This document shows, piece after piece, positions 27,013-37,884 of a stretch of 64,000 bases of DNA. The DNA is taken from contig NZ_FNUX01000004.1 in assembly GCF_900108305.1 (NCBI RefSeq), positions 1-64,000 on the forward strand. Reading direction: 5' to 3'. This DNA comes from Nitrosomonas ureae (GTDB lineage Bacteria > Pseudomonadota > Gammaproteobacteria > Burkholderiales > Nitrosomonadaceae). The notes under the pieces are model-generated. The model did not search any database. It saw only the letters and a list, made by a program, of their open reading frames with translations, and was not told where the DNA came from. Position numbers and translations under genes: made by a program. Position 1 is the stretch's first letter. Every line of letters starts with the position of its first letter.

Positions 27013-27303
27013 CTATTTCTTATCCGTATAGTCCACCCGTTCACGCATTTCTTTACCCGCCTTGAAGTGTGGCACATATTTCTCCGGAACTTTGACTTTT
27101 TCGCCAGACTTGGGATTGCGCCCGATGCGTGGCGGCCTGTAGTTCAAATCGAAACTGCCAAAACCGCGTATTTCTATGCGTTGACCACTGGCCAGGCTTT
27201 TAGCCATGGCATCAATGATCGTTTTGACTGACAGCTCGGCATCTTTTGCAACCAGCTGGGGAAAGCGTGCTGCAAGCCGGGTAATTAATTCAGATTTCGT
27301 CAT
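27013..27303 (-). CDS. ihfB: Integration host factor subunit beta
   Basis: This is one subunit of the DNA-bending heterodimer IHF. At 96 residues it has the family size. It starts [10 protein letters not shown] and carries the DNA-binding arm [12 protein letters not shown] at 56-67. The sequence G-F-G-S-F is at 48-52, as in IHF/HU proteins. It follows rpsA by only nine bases, the usual cmk-rpsA-ihfB order. Confidence 0.96.
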   Translation of the reverse strand: MTKSELITRLAARFPQLVAKDAELSVKTIIDAMAKSLASGQRIEIRGFGSFDLNYRPPRIGRNPKSGEKVKVPEKYVPHFKAGKEMRERVDYTDKK

Positions 27304-27312
27304 GAAATATCC

Positions 27313-29025
27313 TTATTGCTCAGTGTTTTTACTATCCATTTTTGCTTTCAGTAAAGCGCCCAGACTGGTTGTTCCTGCATTGGCCGGAGCTTTGATTTTT
27401 TGCATGGCGCTTGACTCATCCGATTTATCTTTTGCCTTAATCGAAAGATTAATGGTGCGGTTTTTGCGATCCACATTGATGATCATGGTTTCGACCGTAT
27501 CGCCTTCTTTCAGGAAAGTGCGAATGTCTTCAACCCGGTCACGCGAGACTTCGGATGCGCGCAAATACCCCTCGATATCATCAGCGAGCGCGATGACAGC
27601 GCCTTTGGGATCAATTGATTTTACCGTACCCGTAACGATGCTGTTTTTATCGTTCTCGGCAACGAAGCTGGTGAAAGGATCGCCTTCCATTTGCTTGATG
27701 CCCAATGAAATGCGCTCGCGCTCGACATCGATGGATAAAATCAGGGCTTCGATTTCATCGCCTTTTTTATAATTGAGCACGGCCTCTTCACCCGGCTGAT
27801 TCCAGGATAAATCAGATAAATGGACCAGGCCATCGATATTTCCAGGCAGTCCGATAAATACGCCGAAGTCGGTGATGGATTTGATTTGGCCGCGAACCTT
27901 GGCATTCTTATCATGCGTGGCGGCGAATTCTTCCCAGGGGTTAGCCTGGCATTGCTTCATGCCCAGTGAGATACGGCGGCGTTCTTCGTCGATTTCGAGG
28001 ATCATGACTTCAACTTCATCGCCCAGTTGCACGATCTTGGAAGGATAAACATTTTTGTTGGTCCAATCCATTTCTGAAACATGCACCAATCCTTCGATAC
28101 CTTGTTCGATCTCGATAAAAGCGCCGTAGTCAGTCAGGTTGGTCACTTTGCCGAACAAGCGGGTGCGTGCCGGATAACGGCGCGACAAACCTACCCAAGG
28201 ATCTTCGTTCAGCTGCTTCATCCCCAGTGAAACACGATTTTTTTCCTGGTCGAACTTGAGCACTTTGGCGGTAACTTCATCGCCGATATTGACGACTTCG
28301 GAAGGATGTTTAACCCGGCGCCATGCCAGGTCGGTAATATGCAACAAGCCGTCAATGCCGCCCAGATCAACAAATGCGCCATAGTCCGTGATATTTTTCA
28401 CGATACCCTGAACCACTGCGCCTTCCTGCAGGTTGGATAACAAGGTTTCCCGATCCGCGCCTTGTGTCGCTTCCAGTACAGCGCGGCGCGAAACAACCAC
28501 GTTATTGCGTTTCCGGTCCAGCTTGATGACCTTGAATTCCATTTCCTTATTTTCATAAGGCGTGGTGTCTTTAACAGGACGAATGTCAACCAGGGAACCA
28601 GGCAAAAACGCCCGTATGCCATTAATCATTGCGGTCAGACCACCCTTAACCTTGCCGTTGACCATGCCCGTTACAATCTTTCCGCTTTCCATGGCTTGTT
28701 CCAAGTCATGCCAGGCGGTCAGGCGCTTGGCCTTGTCACGGGAAAGGCGGGTTTCGCCATAGCCATCTTCAAGGGATTCGATGGCAACGCTGATAAAATC
28801 GCCCGGTTTAACTTCAATCTCACCCCGGTCATTTTTAAATTCTTCAACAGGAATAAAGCTTTCGGATTTAAGTCCGGCATTAACGATTACAATATTGTAA
28901 TCAACGCGGACGACCTCGGCGGTGATGACTTCACCAATACGCATTTCCTGCCGTGAGAGGCTTTCTTCAAAGAGTGCGGCGAAACTTTCGGGGGATTGTT
29001 GAGTTGCAGTGGAAGCATTAGTCAT
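27313..29025 (-). CDS. rpsA: 30S ribosomal protein S1
   Basis: S1 binds mRNA and helps start translation. The 570-residue protein has six S1 (OB-fold) repeats. The first two bind the ribosome, and repeats 3-6 are recognisable by recurring motifs such as [28 protein letters not shown] and [10 protein letters not shown]. The gene is between cmk and ihfB. The 128-base leader before it (29026-29153) is where S1 autoregulation would be expected, though I see no defined element. Confidence 0.97.
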   Translation of the reverse strand: MTNASTATQQSPESFAALFEESLSRQEMRIGEVITAEVVRVDYNIVIVNAGLKSESFIPVEEFKNDRGEIEVKPGDFISVAIESLEDGYGETRLSRDKAKRLTAWHDLEQAMESGKIVTGMVNGKVKGGLTAMINGIRAFLPGSLVDIRPVKDTTPYENKEMEFKVIKLDRKRNNVVVSRRAVLEATQGADRETLLSNLQEGAVVQGIVKNITDYGAFVDLGGIDGLLHITDLAWRRVKHPSEVVNIGDEVTAKVLKFDQEKNRVSLGMKQLNEDPWVGLSRRYPARTRLFGKVTNLTDYGAFIEIEQGIEGLVHVSEMDWTNKNVYPSKIVQLGDEVEVMILEIDEERRRISLGMKQCQANPWEEFAATHDKNAKVRGQIKSITDFGVFIGLPGNIDGLVHLSDLSWNQPGEEAVLNYKKGDEIEALILSIDVERERISLGIKQMEGDPFTSFVAENDKNSIVTGTVKSIDPKGAVIALADDIEGYLRASEVSRDRVEDIRTFLKEGDTVETMIINVDRKNRTINLSIKAKDKSDESSAMQKIKAPANAGTTSLGALLKAKMDSKNTEQ

Positions 29026-29153
29026 TATAAAAAAAACCTGATTGATAATCCAACGGACTGGATGGCCAATGGACTGGTTAGTTAATAAAATGTTCGAATA
29101 ATAGATCTTTTCCTATTTTCGCTTATAGGCGTTGAGAAGAAATTTATCCATAT

Positions 29154-29834
29154 TCAAACGCTGGTTTGATGCACGGTTTCATTATACCAAGAGAGCACGA
29201 TGTCTTGTGCCTGAGATATGGTCAATGCCGAAGTATCCAGTAATCGTGCGTCTACACTCTGCCCAAGCGGGGCGATGCTACGAGTGCTATCACGTTCATC
29301 CCGTTTCTTGATATCATGCAAAAGGTCTGCCATGTTAGCACTTATTCCTTTCTCTTTCAACTGGTTATATCGTCGATGTGCGCGTATTTCGGCGCTGGCC
29401 GTTAAAAATATTTTTAGCGTGGCGTCGGGAAAGATAACTGACCCCATGTCGCGCCCGTCGGTAACCAGTCCCGGAGGTTGGCGAAATGCGCGTTGACGCT
29501 CTGTGAGCGTCGCCCGGACTTGGGAATATGCCGCTAATTGGGAAGCGAGCAAACCGCACTGTTCTGCGCGGATATCTTCTGTGACGATGGCGTCATCAAG
29601 ATAGATCTGTTCATTTTTGAATACGATGTCCAGGCGTTTGGCGATTTGGGCAATCTGATCAGCATCGTGGATATCGGTGTGCGATTGCAGTGTTTTCAAA
29701 GCAACCAGGCGATAAAGCGCGCCGCTATCCAGGTAATGAAATCCAATTTTTTGAGCTACTAATTGAGCAACGGTGCCTTTTCCCGATGCTGACGGGCCAT
29801 CAATGGTGATAACAGGTATTTTTTCGGTTTTCAT
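29154..29834 (-). CDS. cmk: Cytidylate kinase
   Basis: Cmk phosphorylates CMP and dCMP. The 226-residue protein has the P-loop G-P-S-A-S-G-K-G-T at 13-21, followed by L-D-S-G-A-L-Y-R-L and D-G-R-D-M-G-S-V-I-F-P-D, all diagnostic for bacterial CMP kinases. It lies 38 bases downstream of aroA and upstream of rpsA. Confidence 0.96.
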   Translation of the reverse strand: MKTEKIPVITIDGPSASGKGTVAQLVAQKIGFHYLDSGALYRLVALKTLQSHTDIHDADQIAQIAKRLDIVFKNEQIYLDDAIVTEDIRAEQCGLLASQLAAYSQVRATLTERQRAFRQPPGLVTDGRDMGSVIFPDATLKIFLTASAEIRAHRRYNQLKEKGISANMADLLHDIKKRDERDSTRSIAPLGQSVDARLLDTSALTISQAQDIVLSWYNETVHQTSV

Positions 29835-29872
29835 TAAGGATATTAGTGATTTGCATAAACGGTTCAGTGAAG

Positions 29873-31195
29873 TTATTTGATTTCAAAATGAACGATTTGC
29901 GACAGTTTTTCAAAATAATCGGGGAATGTTTTGGCCACGCAATCAGGATCGTTGATGCGCACGGGCGCCCCCAAGCAGGCCAGCGAGAAGCACATAGCCA
30001 TACGGTGATCATCGTAGGTATCAATCGCCGCGTGCGGAGTCAAGCCATGGATTGGAGGAGTAATGCGCAAGTAATCCTCGCCCTCTTCAACCATTGCGCC
30101 CAATTTCCTCAATTCAGTGGACATTGCTGTCAGGCGGTCTGTTTCTTTTAAGCGCCAGCTGGCAATGTTACGCAGCATTGTAGCGCCTTCCGCGAATAAC
30201 GCGATAACGGCAAGCGTCATCGCTGCATCGGGAATATGATTGCAATCCAGATCGATGGCGCGTAGAAATTTTCCGCTGTTACCGCTATTCGGACTACTGG
30301 CTTCAATCCAGTTTTCTCCCATGGATATTTTGGCTCCCATTTGCTCGAGCGCTGCAGCAAAGCGAACATCGCCTTGCACACTGTTACAGCCGACGCCTTC
30401 CACCCTCACCGGCCCATTACCGATGGCGCCGGCCGCGAGAAAATATGAAGCCGACGAGGCGTCGCCTTCGACGGATAGATGTCCTGGGCTGCGATACTTC
30501 TGTTGAGCCGGGATCACAAATTGCCGCCAACCGGTATGTTCCACCCGTATGCCAAAATGCTGCATTTGCGCAAGCGTTAATTCGATATAAGGTTGGGAGA
30601 TTAAGGTGCTCGTTACTTCGATGAGGGATTTCTTTCCGCTCAGAGGCAATGCCATCAACAATCCCGTGAGAAATTGGCTGGATACATCGCCTTTTACCGT
30701 AACGGTATGCGTATTGCCAACGATATGCGGGGTAAATGGTTTTATTTCCAGTGGTGGAAAACCGGGATTACCCAGGTAAGTGATATTCGCACCTAATTGC
30801 CGCAATGCATCAACCAGGTCCGCGATGGGTCGCTCGTGCATTCGTGGCACGCCCGATAGCCGATAATGTCCCTGCATTAAGGATAATACCGCAACCAATG
30901 GTCTAAAGGCGGTACCGGCATTGCCGAGAAATAAATCGGCATCGGTAACCGGGAATATTCCATTGATGCCGCAAATACGATAATTGTTTTTCCCGGTTTG
31001 AGTAACATTGACACCCAATTGGGTCAGTGCATCCAGCATATGCGCCGTATCGTCGGAAGCCAGTAAATCGTGAATCTGTGTGTCGCCTTGCGCGAGTGCG
31101 GCAAGTAGGAGAATCCGGTTGGAAATGCTTTTTGATCCAGGTAATCGTATTGTGCCTTGAGCTTTCCTGGCAAATGGTAGATCAAGCCACTTCAT
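29873..31195 (-). CDS. aroA: 3-phosphoshikimate 1-carboxyvinyltransferase (EPSP synthase)
   Basis: AroA catalyses the sixth step of the shikimate pathway. From M-K-W-L-D-L-P the product is 440 residues; an ATG five codons earlier (31210) is an alternative. Motifs are [10 protein letters not shown] near the N terminus, [12 protein letters not shown] near residue 90 and the C-terminal D-D-H-R-M-A-M. The class I glyphosate-sensitive motif L-G-N-A-G-T-A-F-R is typical. No other aromatic-pathway genes precede it here. Confidence 0.95.
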   Translation of the reverse strand: MKWLDLPFARKAQGTIRLPGSKSISNRILLLAALAQGDTQIHDLLASDDTAHMLDALTQLGVNVTQTGKNNYRICGINGIFPVTDADLFLGNAGTAFRPLVAVLSLMQGHYRLSGVPRMHERPIADLVDALRQLGANITYLGNPGFPPLEIKPFTPHIVGNTHTVTVKGDVSSQFLTGLLMALPLSGKKSLIEVTSTLISQPYIELTLAQMQHFGIRVEHTGWRQFVIPAQQKYRSPGHLSVEGDASSASYFLAAGAIGNGPVRVEGVGCNSVQGDVRFAAALEQMGAKISMGENWIEASSPNSGNSGKFLRAIDLDCNHIPDAAMTLAVIALFAEGATMLRNIASWRLKETDRLTAMSTELRKLGAMVEEGEDYLRITPPIHGLTPHAAIDTYDDHRMAMCFSLACLGAPVRINDPDCVAKTFPDYFEKLSQIVHFEIK

Positions 31196-31500
31196 GGTTG
31201 GTATATGCAATTAAAATGAAGAATGATATCTCATAAGAACATTCGGAGCGTAATTTTATTGATCGGGCAGGCAGGCTGAATTTGCTCGTATTACCCGAGC
31301 CGATGATTTATCTCCTTTGGAAAAATCTTTATCATGCTATCTTGTTTAAGGTAATCTATCGCAGTAAATTTTGAACCAAAAGCAATCAGCTAACGTAAAA
31401 CGTTTGGTTTTGAAATGATGTTATCGGATATCGCAGTTTATTGCGAGCATCTACAAGATAAATTTATCGTACTATTATCAATAACAAAGAGGTTTTATAA

Positions 31501-31752
31501 ATGGAAATGGAAGACACAGAAATTGTTTTAATGTTCTCTTTACTGGCGATTCCTGTTGCCATCTGGTTGCAGTTGTGGGTGAAGGATCGCAGGGAGAGGC
31601 GGAAAAATACTTTGGGTGAAGAGGAATTTGAGAGTACATCGCGGGCATTTATATCCATCCTTATTGAAGGAACTGCCATGATAGGAGGGCTCATTATGAT
31701 AATTATGGCTACCAGCGGGGTGGGCAAATATATCCTCAATTTTTATTTATAA
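31501..31752 (+). CDS. Small two-pass membrane protein, unknown function
   Basis: This 83-residue protein has two hydrophobic segments (about 9-26 and 59-80), separated by a charged loop K-D-R-R-E-R-R-K and an acidic stretch E-E-E-F-E. AGAGG lies at a good distance before the ATG. I do not recognise a family. It stands alone between aroA and topB and ends at a strong hairpin. Confidence 0.65.
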   Translation: MEMEDTEIVLMFSLLAIPVAIWLQLWVKDRRERRKNTLGEEEFESTSRAFISILIEGTAMIGGLIMIIMATSGVGKYILNFYL

Positions 31753-31760
31753 ATCATGCC

Positions 31761-31796
31761 GAAGAATCCGGGCAATGTTTCATGCCCGGATTCTTC
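31761..31796. terminator. Strong bidirectional hairpin
   Basis: GAAGAATCCGGGCA (31761-31774) pairs perfectly with TGCCCGGATTCTTC (31783-31796) around an 8-base loop, between the convergent small membrane protein and topB genes. No T run follows on either strand, but stability and position suggest a shared terminator. Confidence 0.7.
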
Positions 31797-31855
31797 GTGA
31801 CCGGTCATCAATTTGTGATGGTGAAAAGGATAAAGGATATATTGTCTTAAGAGGG

Positions 31856-34372
31856 TCAGGAGGCGATATCACCAGTCGATTGGGTTTTTGATTGTTTTGT
31901 TTTGGATTTTGTTTCAGTTGTTTTTTTAGCAGCTTTTTGTTCAAACTCAAAACCTATTTTTCCATCTGAATTTCTAACCAGGTAAGCCGAAAAAGGTCTT
32001 CCTTTTTTGGAAATGAATTTTGTTAATAAATCGGTTTTTCCAGTTTCCAGCAATTTGGTGATTTGTGCACGATCAATTGGACGTGTAAGAATGATTTTCC
32101 CTGTTTTAAAATCACAGGTACGGGCAGCCCCGACAGATTTCTCGCAAACATACTGCATGCCGTGTTCATAAACGGCATGATTGCACTTGGGGCATTTACC
32201 TAGTGGAAGCTGCTCGCTGAAATCGATTTCCTCCTGATTTTCATCATTGTTGCCGAAATCAAATTTCATTTCCAGAGTGTCGGTAAGTCTGATGATGGCA
32301 TTAAAGGATTGTCCCATTCTGCTTCGGAAGCCTTGTAGCGGACCGACTTCGTGCCGGGTGATCAATGTTTCCATTTCTTCAACTTCAAATTGGCGCCCGG
32401 CCAGAATTTTCCACAGCGCAAAATCACACTTCTGGCATTGAAATTTTTTATAGGTTTCATGCACGATGCCGCCACACTTCGGGCAAGGAGACTTCAAAAC
32501 GGCAAAATCCCCCGCAATGGTTTCGCCGCGATGCGTCTTGGCTTGCTCTACCATGTGACGTGTCATCTCGGCAATTTTCTCCATGAATGCAGCGCGTTTC
32601 AGATTGCCCTGTTCAATCTGGCGTAACTGAAACTCCCAATTGCCCGTCAATTCGGGTGAGATAAGCTCGGGAATCTTAAGGCCGCGCAATAGCGTAATTA
32701 ATGAGAAAGCCTTTGCCGTTGGGTGCAATTCGCGGCCAATACGCTGGATATAATTTTCAAAAACCAGACCTTCAATAATCGCAGCGCGGGTAGCCGGTGT
32801 GCCTAAGCCTTTTGCGTTCATTGCAGCACGCAGCTCTTCATCTTCCACGAGCTTGCCGGCGCTTTCCATTGCGGAAAGCAAGGTTGCTTCATTAAATCTC
32901 GCAGGGGGGCGAGTTTGATTTGCGATGATGTCGATGGCTTCCGTGATGACGGATTCACCGGGAATAATGGCTACGAGCGTGCGGTCATCTTCCGCATCGT
33001 CCGGCTGCGCCGATTTTCCATAGACTGCTCGCCAGCCGGGATTGACCATGACTTTGCCTTCGGTTTTAAAAGGCTCGTTTTCAATCCGGGTGATACGGGT
33101 GGTGACCAGAAATTCCGCCGCTGGAAAAAAGATGGCCAGGAAACGTTTGGTAACCAGATCGTAAAGCTTGGCCTCCGCCTCGTTTAATTTTGTTGGATTT
33201 AATGAAGTCGGGATAATGGCGAAGTGATCTGAGATTTTGGCGTTGTTGAAAATACGCTTATTGGGCACAACCCAGTTTGATGCCAGAATCTGTTGGCAGA
33301 ATTTACCGTAACCGGTGTTTTGCAGGTTCTGCACGGTATCTTTAACGGTGCCGATATAGTCTTCCGGTAGAGCGCGTGAATCGGTTCGCGGATAAGTCAG
33401 CACCTTGTGTTTTTCATACAGTGCTTGCGCCAGGCCGAGTGTCGTTTTGGCTGAAAAACCAAAGCGGCTGTTGGCGTCGCGTTGCAGGCTGGTCAGATCG
33501 TACAATAATGGACAGATTTCCTTGCTGGGTTTGCTTTCCTCATTGGCGTGACCGGATTTTCCCTGGCATTTATCACGGATAATTTCAGCCTTTTTCTGTT
33601 CCCAAAGCCGTTCTGACCTGGATTCCTGATTGATTTTATCCTTGGTGAATTTCTCATCAAACCATTTGCCGGTATAATTGCCGCTACTGGCTGTAAAGGT
33701 AGCATGAATTTCCCAGTAATCCTGTGGACGGAATTTTTTGATTTTTTCTTCACGTTCAACAAGAATTGCCAAAGTAGGGGTTTGTACCCGCCCAACTGTG
33801 GTTTTATGAAATCCTCCTTCCTGGGAGTTGAATGCAGTCATGGCACGCGTGCCATTAATCCCAACCAGCCAGTCTGATTCTGATCGGCTGACAGCGGCTT
33901 CTGCGAGGGACTTTACTTCCGAGCTGTCCATTAATCGGGTAAATCCTTCACGGATCGCGTCGGGTGTCATGGATTGCAGCCAAAGACGTTTTACCGGTTT
34001 GCTGGTGCCGACATGGCGCAGAATATAATAAAAAATCAACTCGCCTTCGCGTCCGGCATCGCAGGCGTTTATCAATAAATCGACGTCCTTGCGTTTGATG
34101 AGTTTGCTCAGCAGCTTCAGGCGCGAGGAAGTTTTCTCTATCGGATTCAAATCAAAATGCGGAGGAATCACGGGTAAGTTTGTGAAACTCCACTTGCCAC
34201 GTTTTACTTCGTATTCTTCCGGGATGACTAGCTCGAGTAAATGGCCTACTGCCGAAGATATGACGTATTGATCATTCTCGAAAAAATCAGTGTTTTTGGT
34301 GAAATTACCCAGCGCTCGTGCGATATCTGCTGCTACTGAAGGCTTCTCAGCAATGATCAGAGATTTACCCAT
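31856..34372 (-). CDS. topB: DNA topoisomerase III
   Basis: TopB is a type IA topoisomerase that decatenates DNA. The 838-residue protein has the Toprim domain at the N terminus (I-I-A-E-K-P-S-V-A; N-A-C-D-A-G-R-E-G-E-L). The catalytic tyrosine sits in L-T-Y-P-R-T-D-S-R near residue 326. The C-terminal region holds zinc-ribbon-like parts (C-P-K-C-G-G...C-Q-K-C; C-P-K-C-N). The very C terminus is a Lys/Thr-rich tail. It is longer than E. coli TopB (about 650), as in many betaproteobacterial members that carry extra zinc-ribbon domains. Confidence 0.95.
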   Translation of the reverse strand: MGKSLIIAEKPSVAADIARALGNFTKNTDFFENDQYVISSAVGHLLELVIPEEYEVKRGKWSFTNLPVIPPHFDLNPIEKTSSRLKLLSKLIKRKDVDLLINACDAGREGELIFYYILRHVGTSKPVKRLWLQSMTPDAIREGFTRLMDSSEVKSLAEAAVSRSESDWLVGINGTRAMTAFNSQEGGFHKTTVGRVQTPTLAILVEREEKIKKFRPQDYWEIHATFTASSGNYTGKWFDEKFTKDKINQESRSERLWEQKKAEIIRDKCQGKSGHANEESKPSKEICPLLYDLTSLQRDANSRFGFSAKTTLGLAQALYEKHKVLTYPRTDSRALPEDYIGTVKDTVQNLQNTGYGKFCQQILASNWVVPNKRIFNNAKISDHFAIIPTSLNPTKLNEAEAKLYDLVTKRFLAIFFPAAEFLVTTRITRIENEPFKTEGKVMVNPGWRAVYGKSAQPDDAEDDRTLVAIIPGESVITEAIDIIANQTRPPARFNEATLLSAMESAGKLVEDEELRAAMNAKGLGTPATRAAIIEGLVFENYIQRIGRELHPTAKAFSLITLLRGLKIPELISPELTGNWEFQLRQIEQGNLKRAAFMEKIAEMTRHMVEQAKTHRGETIAGDFAVLKSPCPKCGGIVHETYKKFQCQKCDFALWKILAGRQFEVEEMETLITRHEVGPLQGFRSRMGQSFNAIIRLTDTLEMKFDFGNNDENQEEIDFSEQLPLGKCPKCNHAVYEHGMQYVCEKSVGAARTCDFKTGKIILTRPIDRAQITKLLETGKTDLLTKFISKKGRPFSAYLVRNSDGKIGFEFEQKAAKKTTETKSKTKQSKTQSTGDIAS

Positions 34373-34511
34373 GAGCTTTCCGGGAAAGATAATTTGCTGG
34401 CTCTGTATTATCGCGCATGATGGTTTTAACTGTTAAGTAGGGTGGCGGCGAGTGCATTGACTGCATTCATTCAAGCGGTTAATCGGTGTGAGCGAAGGAC
34501 GCGATTCAGTC

Positions 34512-34970
34512 TTAATGACGATAATGAGAGTCACTGACAATCAGCAGTTTTTCCAATACGGTATCGTCAGTAAGCTGATTCTGGATCCATAATTCTGTCA
34601 AAACAATCAATTTGATTTTCTCGAGACTGGATGAGCTCTCATTCATCATCAGCACACGATCAATTAATAATTCCCGTTGTAACGGATTAATGATGCCGGC
34701 TTGCTCCAGAAAAAAAATAAATCCTCGTCCTTCGGTATCGATTTTTTCTATTTCATATTCGGTAAAGCACCGGAAGGAATTGTTTTCGGCAAAGCTGGCT
34801 GGATAATTGCCAATGTCATGACGCTCAAGCTCAGAGAGCCAATTCAGTGTTTCGCTAATATCCTCGTCGGCAAATCCTGCCATGGTGAGTTTGCGCGTCA
34901 GCGTTGCAGAGTCAGGATAGCTTCCTGAATCAAAATAATTTTCAAATAAATAAACGAGTATATCGAACAT
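34512..34970 (-). CDS. smg: Smg family protein (DUF494)
   Basis: This 152-residue protein matches the Smg/DUF494 family: it starts M-F-D-I-L-V-Y-L-F-E-N-Y and has L-S-E-L-E in the middle. The family is commonly found next to dprA and topA/topB in proteobacteria, and its function is unknown. It lies downstream of dprA with a 49-base gap. Confidence 0.93.
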   Translation of the reverse strand: MFDILVYLFENYFDSGSYPDSATLTRKLTMAGFADEDISETLNWLSELERHDIGNYPASFAENNSFRCFTEYEIEKIDTEGRGFIFFLEQAGIINPLQRELLIDRVLMMNESSSSLEKIKLIVLTELWIQNQLTDDTVLEKLLIVSDSHYRH

Positions 34971-35019
34971 AATTGTGTCTATAAATACAGATAAGCGATT
35001 TTAGTTATAGTATCAAATG

Positions 35020-36117
35020 TCAATCAATTCGCTGATACCATCCTCCTGGTAGACTGCTGATCTGACCGTCAAGTTCAAGCGTTAATAGCATGGCTGATAC
35101 AACCTCAGCAGTCAAGCCGCTACGTGCGCACAGGGTGTCGATGTTAACCGTATCATAACCTACGTAATTGAGTAACAAAGAGTTTTCTGTCGATTGCCCG
35201 GTGGAGGATTCTTTTTTTCTATCTGGTGTGGTATCGATTAATGCCAGATGACTTAATTCGTCCAAAATGTCTTGCGTGTTTTCAACCAATTTTGCACCCT
35301 GCTTGATTAATGCGTGACAGCCTTTTGACAGGGGTGAATGAATAGATCCTGGGATTGCCATCACTTCGCGACCTTGTTCCAAAGCCTGGCGTGCTGTAAT
35401 CAGTGAACCGCTTTGCAATGCAGCTTCTACTACCAGGCAACCCTGGGTCATGCCACTGATGATGCGGTTTCTACGTGGAAAATTCCTGCCTATGGCGGGT
35501 GTGCCTAACGGAAATTCAGAAATCAGCGCACCTTCTTTCGCGAGTTTATGAGCCAAAGGATGATTTTTTGCCGGGTAAACGATATCTAATCCCGTTCCTA
35601 CAATGGCTATGCTGGCGGCAGAGCCACGTAAGCCGCCCTGGTGGGCGGCAGTGTCTATTCCAAGCGCCATGCCACTGATAATGCAAAGTCCGGCATTGCT
35701 GGCGGCCTCGGAAAAGGCTTCTGCATTGGATAGGCCTTGTGGCGTAGCATTGCGGCTGCCAACAACTGCCAGAGCAGGCTGCTGAAGGAGTTCTCGCCGG
35801 CCTTTAAAATAAAGCAATGGCGGTGGATCCGCAATATTGAGCAACTGTGCCGGGTAATCGGAATCAGCCAAGGTAATGACCGCGTTAACGGGATCTTCCA
35901 GCCATTTTAGTACATTTATAATATTGTCGCGATCAGGGCCTTGCTTGATGCGATGAGCCGTTGTTTTTTTTACGATACGTTCGAGCGCTGTGATGTGTGC
36001 CGCAAGGATCGCTGCAGGATTGCCAAAAGCAATCAGAAGCCGGCGGATAGATTCGCCGCCCAAACCATCAATCAGATTAAGACTTAGCCATGATTCAATA
36101 TCGGATGCATATTTCAT
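35020..36117 (-). CDS. dprA: DNA-processing protein DprA
   Basis: DprA loads RecA on single-stranded DNA during natural transformation. From M-K-Y-A-S-D-I-E the product is 365 residues, the family length. The Rossmann core shows V-V-G-S-R-N-A-T, I-S-G-M-A-L-G-I-D-T-A-A-H-Q-G-G and P-R-R-N-R-I-I-S-G. A C-terminal winged-helix domain occupies the last 70 residues. The frame extends upstream to 36249, but that part overlaps the LysM gene and is not used. The start lies 19 bases after the LysM stop. Confidence 0.95.
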   Translation of the reverse strand: MKYASDIESWLSLNLIDGLGGESIRRLLIAFGNPAAILAAHITALERIVKKTTAHRIKQGPDRDNIINVLKWLEDPVNAVITLADSDYPAQLLNIADPPPLLYFKGRRELLQQPALAVVGSRNATPQGLSNAEAFSEAASNAGLCIISGMALGIDTAAHQGGLRGSAASIAIVGTGLDIVYPAKNHPLAHKLAKEGALISEFPLGTPAIGRNFPRRNRIISGMTQGCLVVEAALQSGSLITARQALEQGREVMAIPGSIHSPLSKGCHALIKQGAKLVENTQDILDELSHLALIDTTPDRKKESSTGQSTENSLLLNYVGYDTVNIDTLCARSGLTAEVVSAMLLTLELDGQISSLPGGWYQRID

Positions 36118-36136
36118 GAAAGTTACAGCTATTATT

Positions 36137-37171
36137 TTAAGGAGTTTTGACCGCATCCAGTATTTTAATGGAATACGTACTCTGGACAACCAATGCGTAA
36201 GATATCTTGTCAAAAACGCGGAATACGAATGCCAGTCCCGTTCTCTCATCGGGTAGCTGTACCAGTTCCCCTGTCAGGGATTTATCTTGGCTTTTTCGGA
36301 AAATAGCAAGCACATGACCCATTTCAAGTCCATCCATTTGACCTTTATTCAAGGTAACGATGGCACCTTTGCCAATTTCGGTGATACCGCCATAAACTGA
36401 GATAATTCGTCCATTGACTGGAAAATCCGGGGCATGAGGTGCGTAGTTATTGAATATAGTTTTAGGTGCAGGAACGAGACGATCTCCTTTCAGGATTTCT
36501 TCCGTGGCCCGTGTGATGGTTACTGTGCTGACATTCGCTAGTGCAATGGCTTTTGCGTTGCCTAGGTAAGTTGCTTCATAACCGATAATCTGGTCTTTCT
36601 GATCGGGATCTTTTAACGCTTTGCCAGGACGGAAAATTTGCCATGTCGAACCTTTATCTTTTGGTAGTCCGCTGATATAAGCGGTATTGCCTGTGCTTAG
36701 AACCACTCGATTGTCGCTGGAGCCCAGAATATAGGGCGCGTTGTCAAGCCCATCCCTTTCAATGACCAAAGGTTGGCTGAGAAAAGGTTCGATAGCGGCA
36801 GCCGGGATACTGGGTATGGCTGCCGTATCGGATAATTCCGAACGAATTTTTGGAGATAATTTGACGGTTCTAACCTCATCTTCATTGTCCTCAAGGCTCA
36901 ATCGAAACCCATAAGGTGTTCTTCTCAGTATGACAATGTCACCGGGGTAGATGCGGTGAGGGTTTTTTACCTGGTCGCGATTGAATCCCCAGATCTCAGG
37001 CCAGCGCCAGGGATCGTTAAGAAATCTGGCGGCTATTCCCCATAACGTATCGCCGGGCACAACGACATGGCGATGGGGAGTGTCGCTTCGCAACAAATTA
37101 TTATCGGCGTTGACTGGCGGAATAGAAAACAGACCCAGGAATAAAATCATGGCTATAATAGGCTTTCGCAT
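36137..37171 (-). CDS. Secreted LysM-domain protein
   Basis: This 344-residue exported protein has a signal peptide of about 22 residues (M-R-K-P-I-I-A-M-I-L...V-N-A-D). One LysM peptidoglycan-binding module follows at about 34-85 (V-V-P-G-D-T-L-W-G-I-A-A-R-F...I-Y-P-G-D). The rest is a long C-terminal region found in the family next to dprA in betaproteobacteria. No catalytic domain is seen. It probably sits in the periplasm or outer envelope and is divergent from def. Confidence 0.93.
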   Translation of the reverse strand: MRKPIIAMILFLGLFSIPPVNADNNLLRSDTPHRHVVVPGDTLWGIAARFLNDPWRWPEIWGFNRDQVKNPHRIYPGDIVILRRTPYGFRLSLEDNEDEVRTVKLSPKIRSELSDTAAIPSIPAAAIEPFLSQPLVIERDGLDNAPYILGSSDNRVVLSTGNTAYISGLPKDKGSTWQIFRPGKALKDPDQKDQIIGYEATYLGNAKAIALANVSTVTITRATEEILKGDRLVPAPKTIFNNYAPHAPDFPVNGRIISVYGGITEIGKGAIVTLNKGQMDGLEMGHVLAIFRKSQDKSLTGELVQLPDERTGLAFVFRVFDKISYALVVQSTYSIKILDAVKTP

Positions 37172-37268
37172 GGACGATCCCCGTACAGGTTATTAGTCAT
37201 AATCAGAATAATTGGCTAATGATACGGTCTAAATGCGGTATTGAGTTTATTTATATACATAATTTTTT

Positions 37269-37772
37269 ATGGCTATTTTAAAAATATTACAATATCCGGA
37301 CGAAAAGCTACATACTGTAGCGGCACCTGTAGGACAGGTCACTGACAAAATCCGCACGTTGATAAATGATATGGCAGAAACTATGTATGCCGCGCCTGGG
37401 ATTGGATTAGCGGCAACACAAGTGGATGTGCATGAGCGTGTTATCGTTATTGACACTTCCGAAGCACGAAATGATTTGCTGGTTTTGATTAATCCGGAAA
37501 TCATGGCCAGCAATGGTATCTCGGATTATGAAGAAGGCTGCTTGTCAGTGCCAGGTATTTATGGAAAAGTCCAACGAGCTGAATCGGTTACGATACGGGC
37601 CTTGAATGCTCAAGGTGAATCATTTGTTTTGGATGCCGATGGATTGCTGGCTGTGTGTATTCAGCATGAAATGGATCATTTGGCAGGAAAAGTGTTTATT
37701 GAATATTGGTCCCGGCTCAAGCAGGTGCGTACTTTGGCGAAATTAAAGAAAAAACAGCGTAGTACAATGTGA
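37269..37772 (+). CDS. def: Peptide deformylase
   Basis: Def removes the N-formyl group from new proteins. The 167-residue protein has all three motifs: G-I-G-L-A-A-T-Q (44-51), E-G-C-L-S-V-P with metal ligand C92, and Q-H-E-M-D-H with H134, E135 and H138. The last motif normally reads Q-H-E-x-D-H, so it is intact. It leads a run of six co-directional genes ending with ntrX. Confidence 0.97.
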   Translation: MAILKILQYPDEKLHTVAAPVGQVTDKIRTLINDMAETMYAAPGIGLAATQVDVHERVIVIDTSEARNDLLVLINPEIMASNGISDYEEGCLSVPGIYGKVQRAESVTIRALNAQGESFVLDADGLLAVCIQHEMDHLAGKVFIEYWSRLKQVRTLAKLKKKQRSTM

Positions 37773-37884
37773 GCGCGGAGGCTTGCATGAGGATAGTCAT
37801 CTGATATTTTGCGGATTATTGCTTTCTTTCCATTGGCGGTATGAATTGCCGCTGCCTTAACTGATGAATCATCAATGCATTAGC

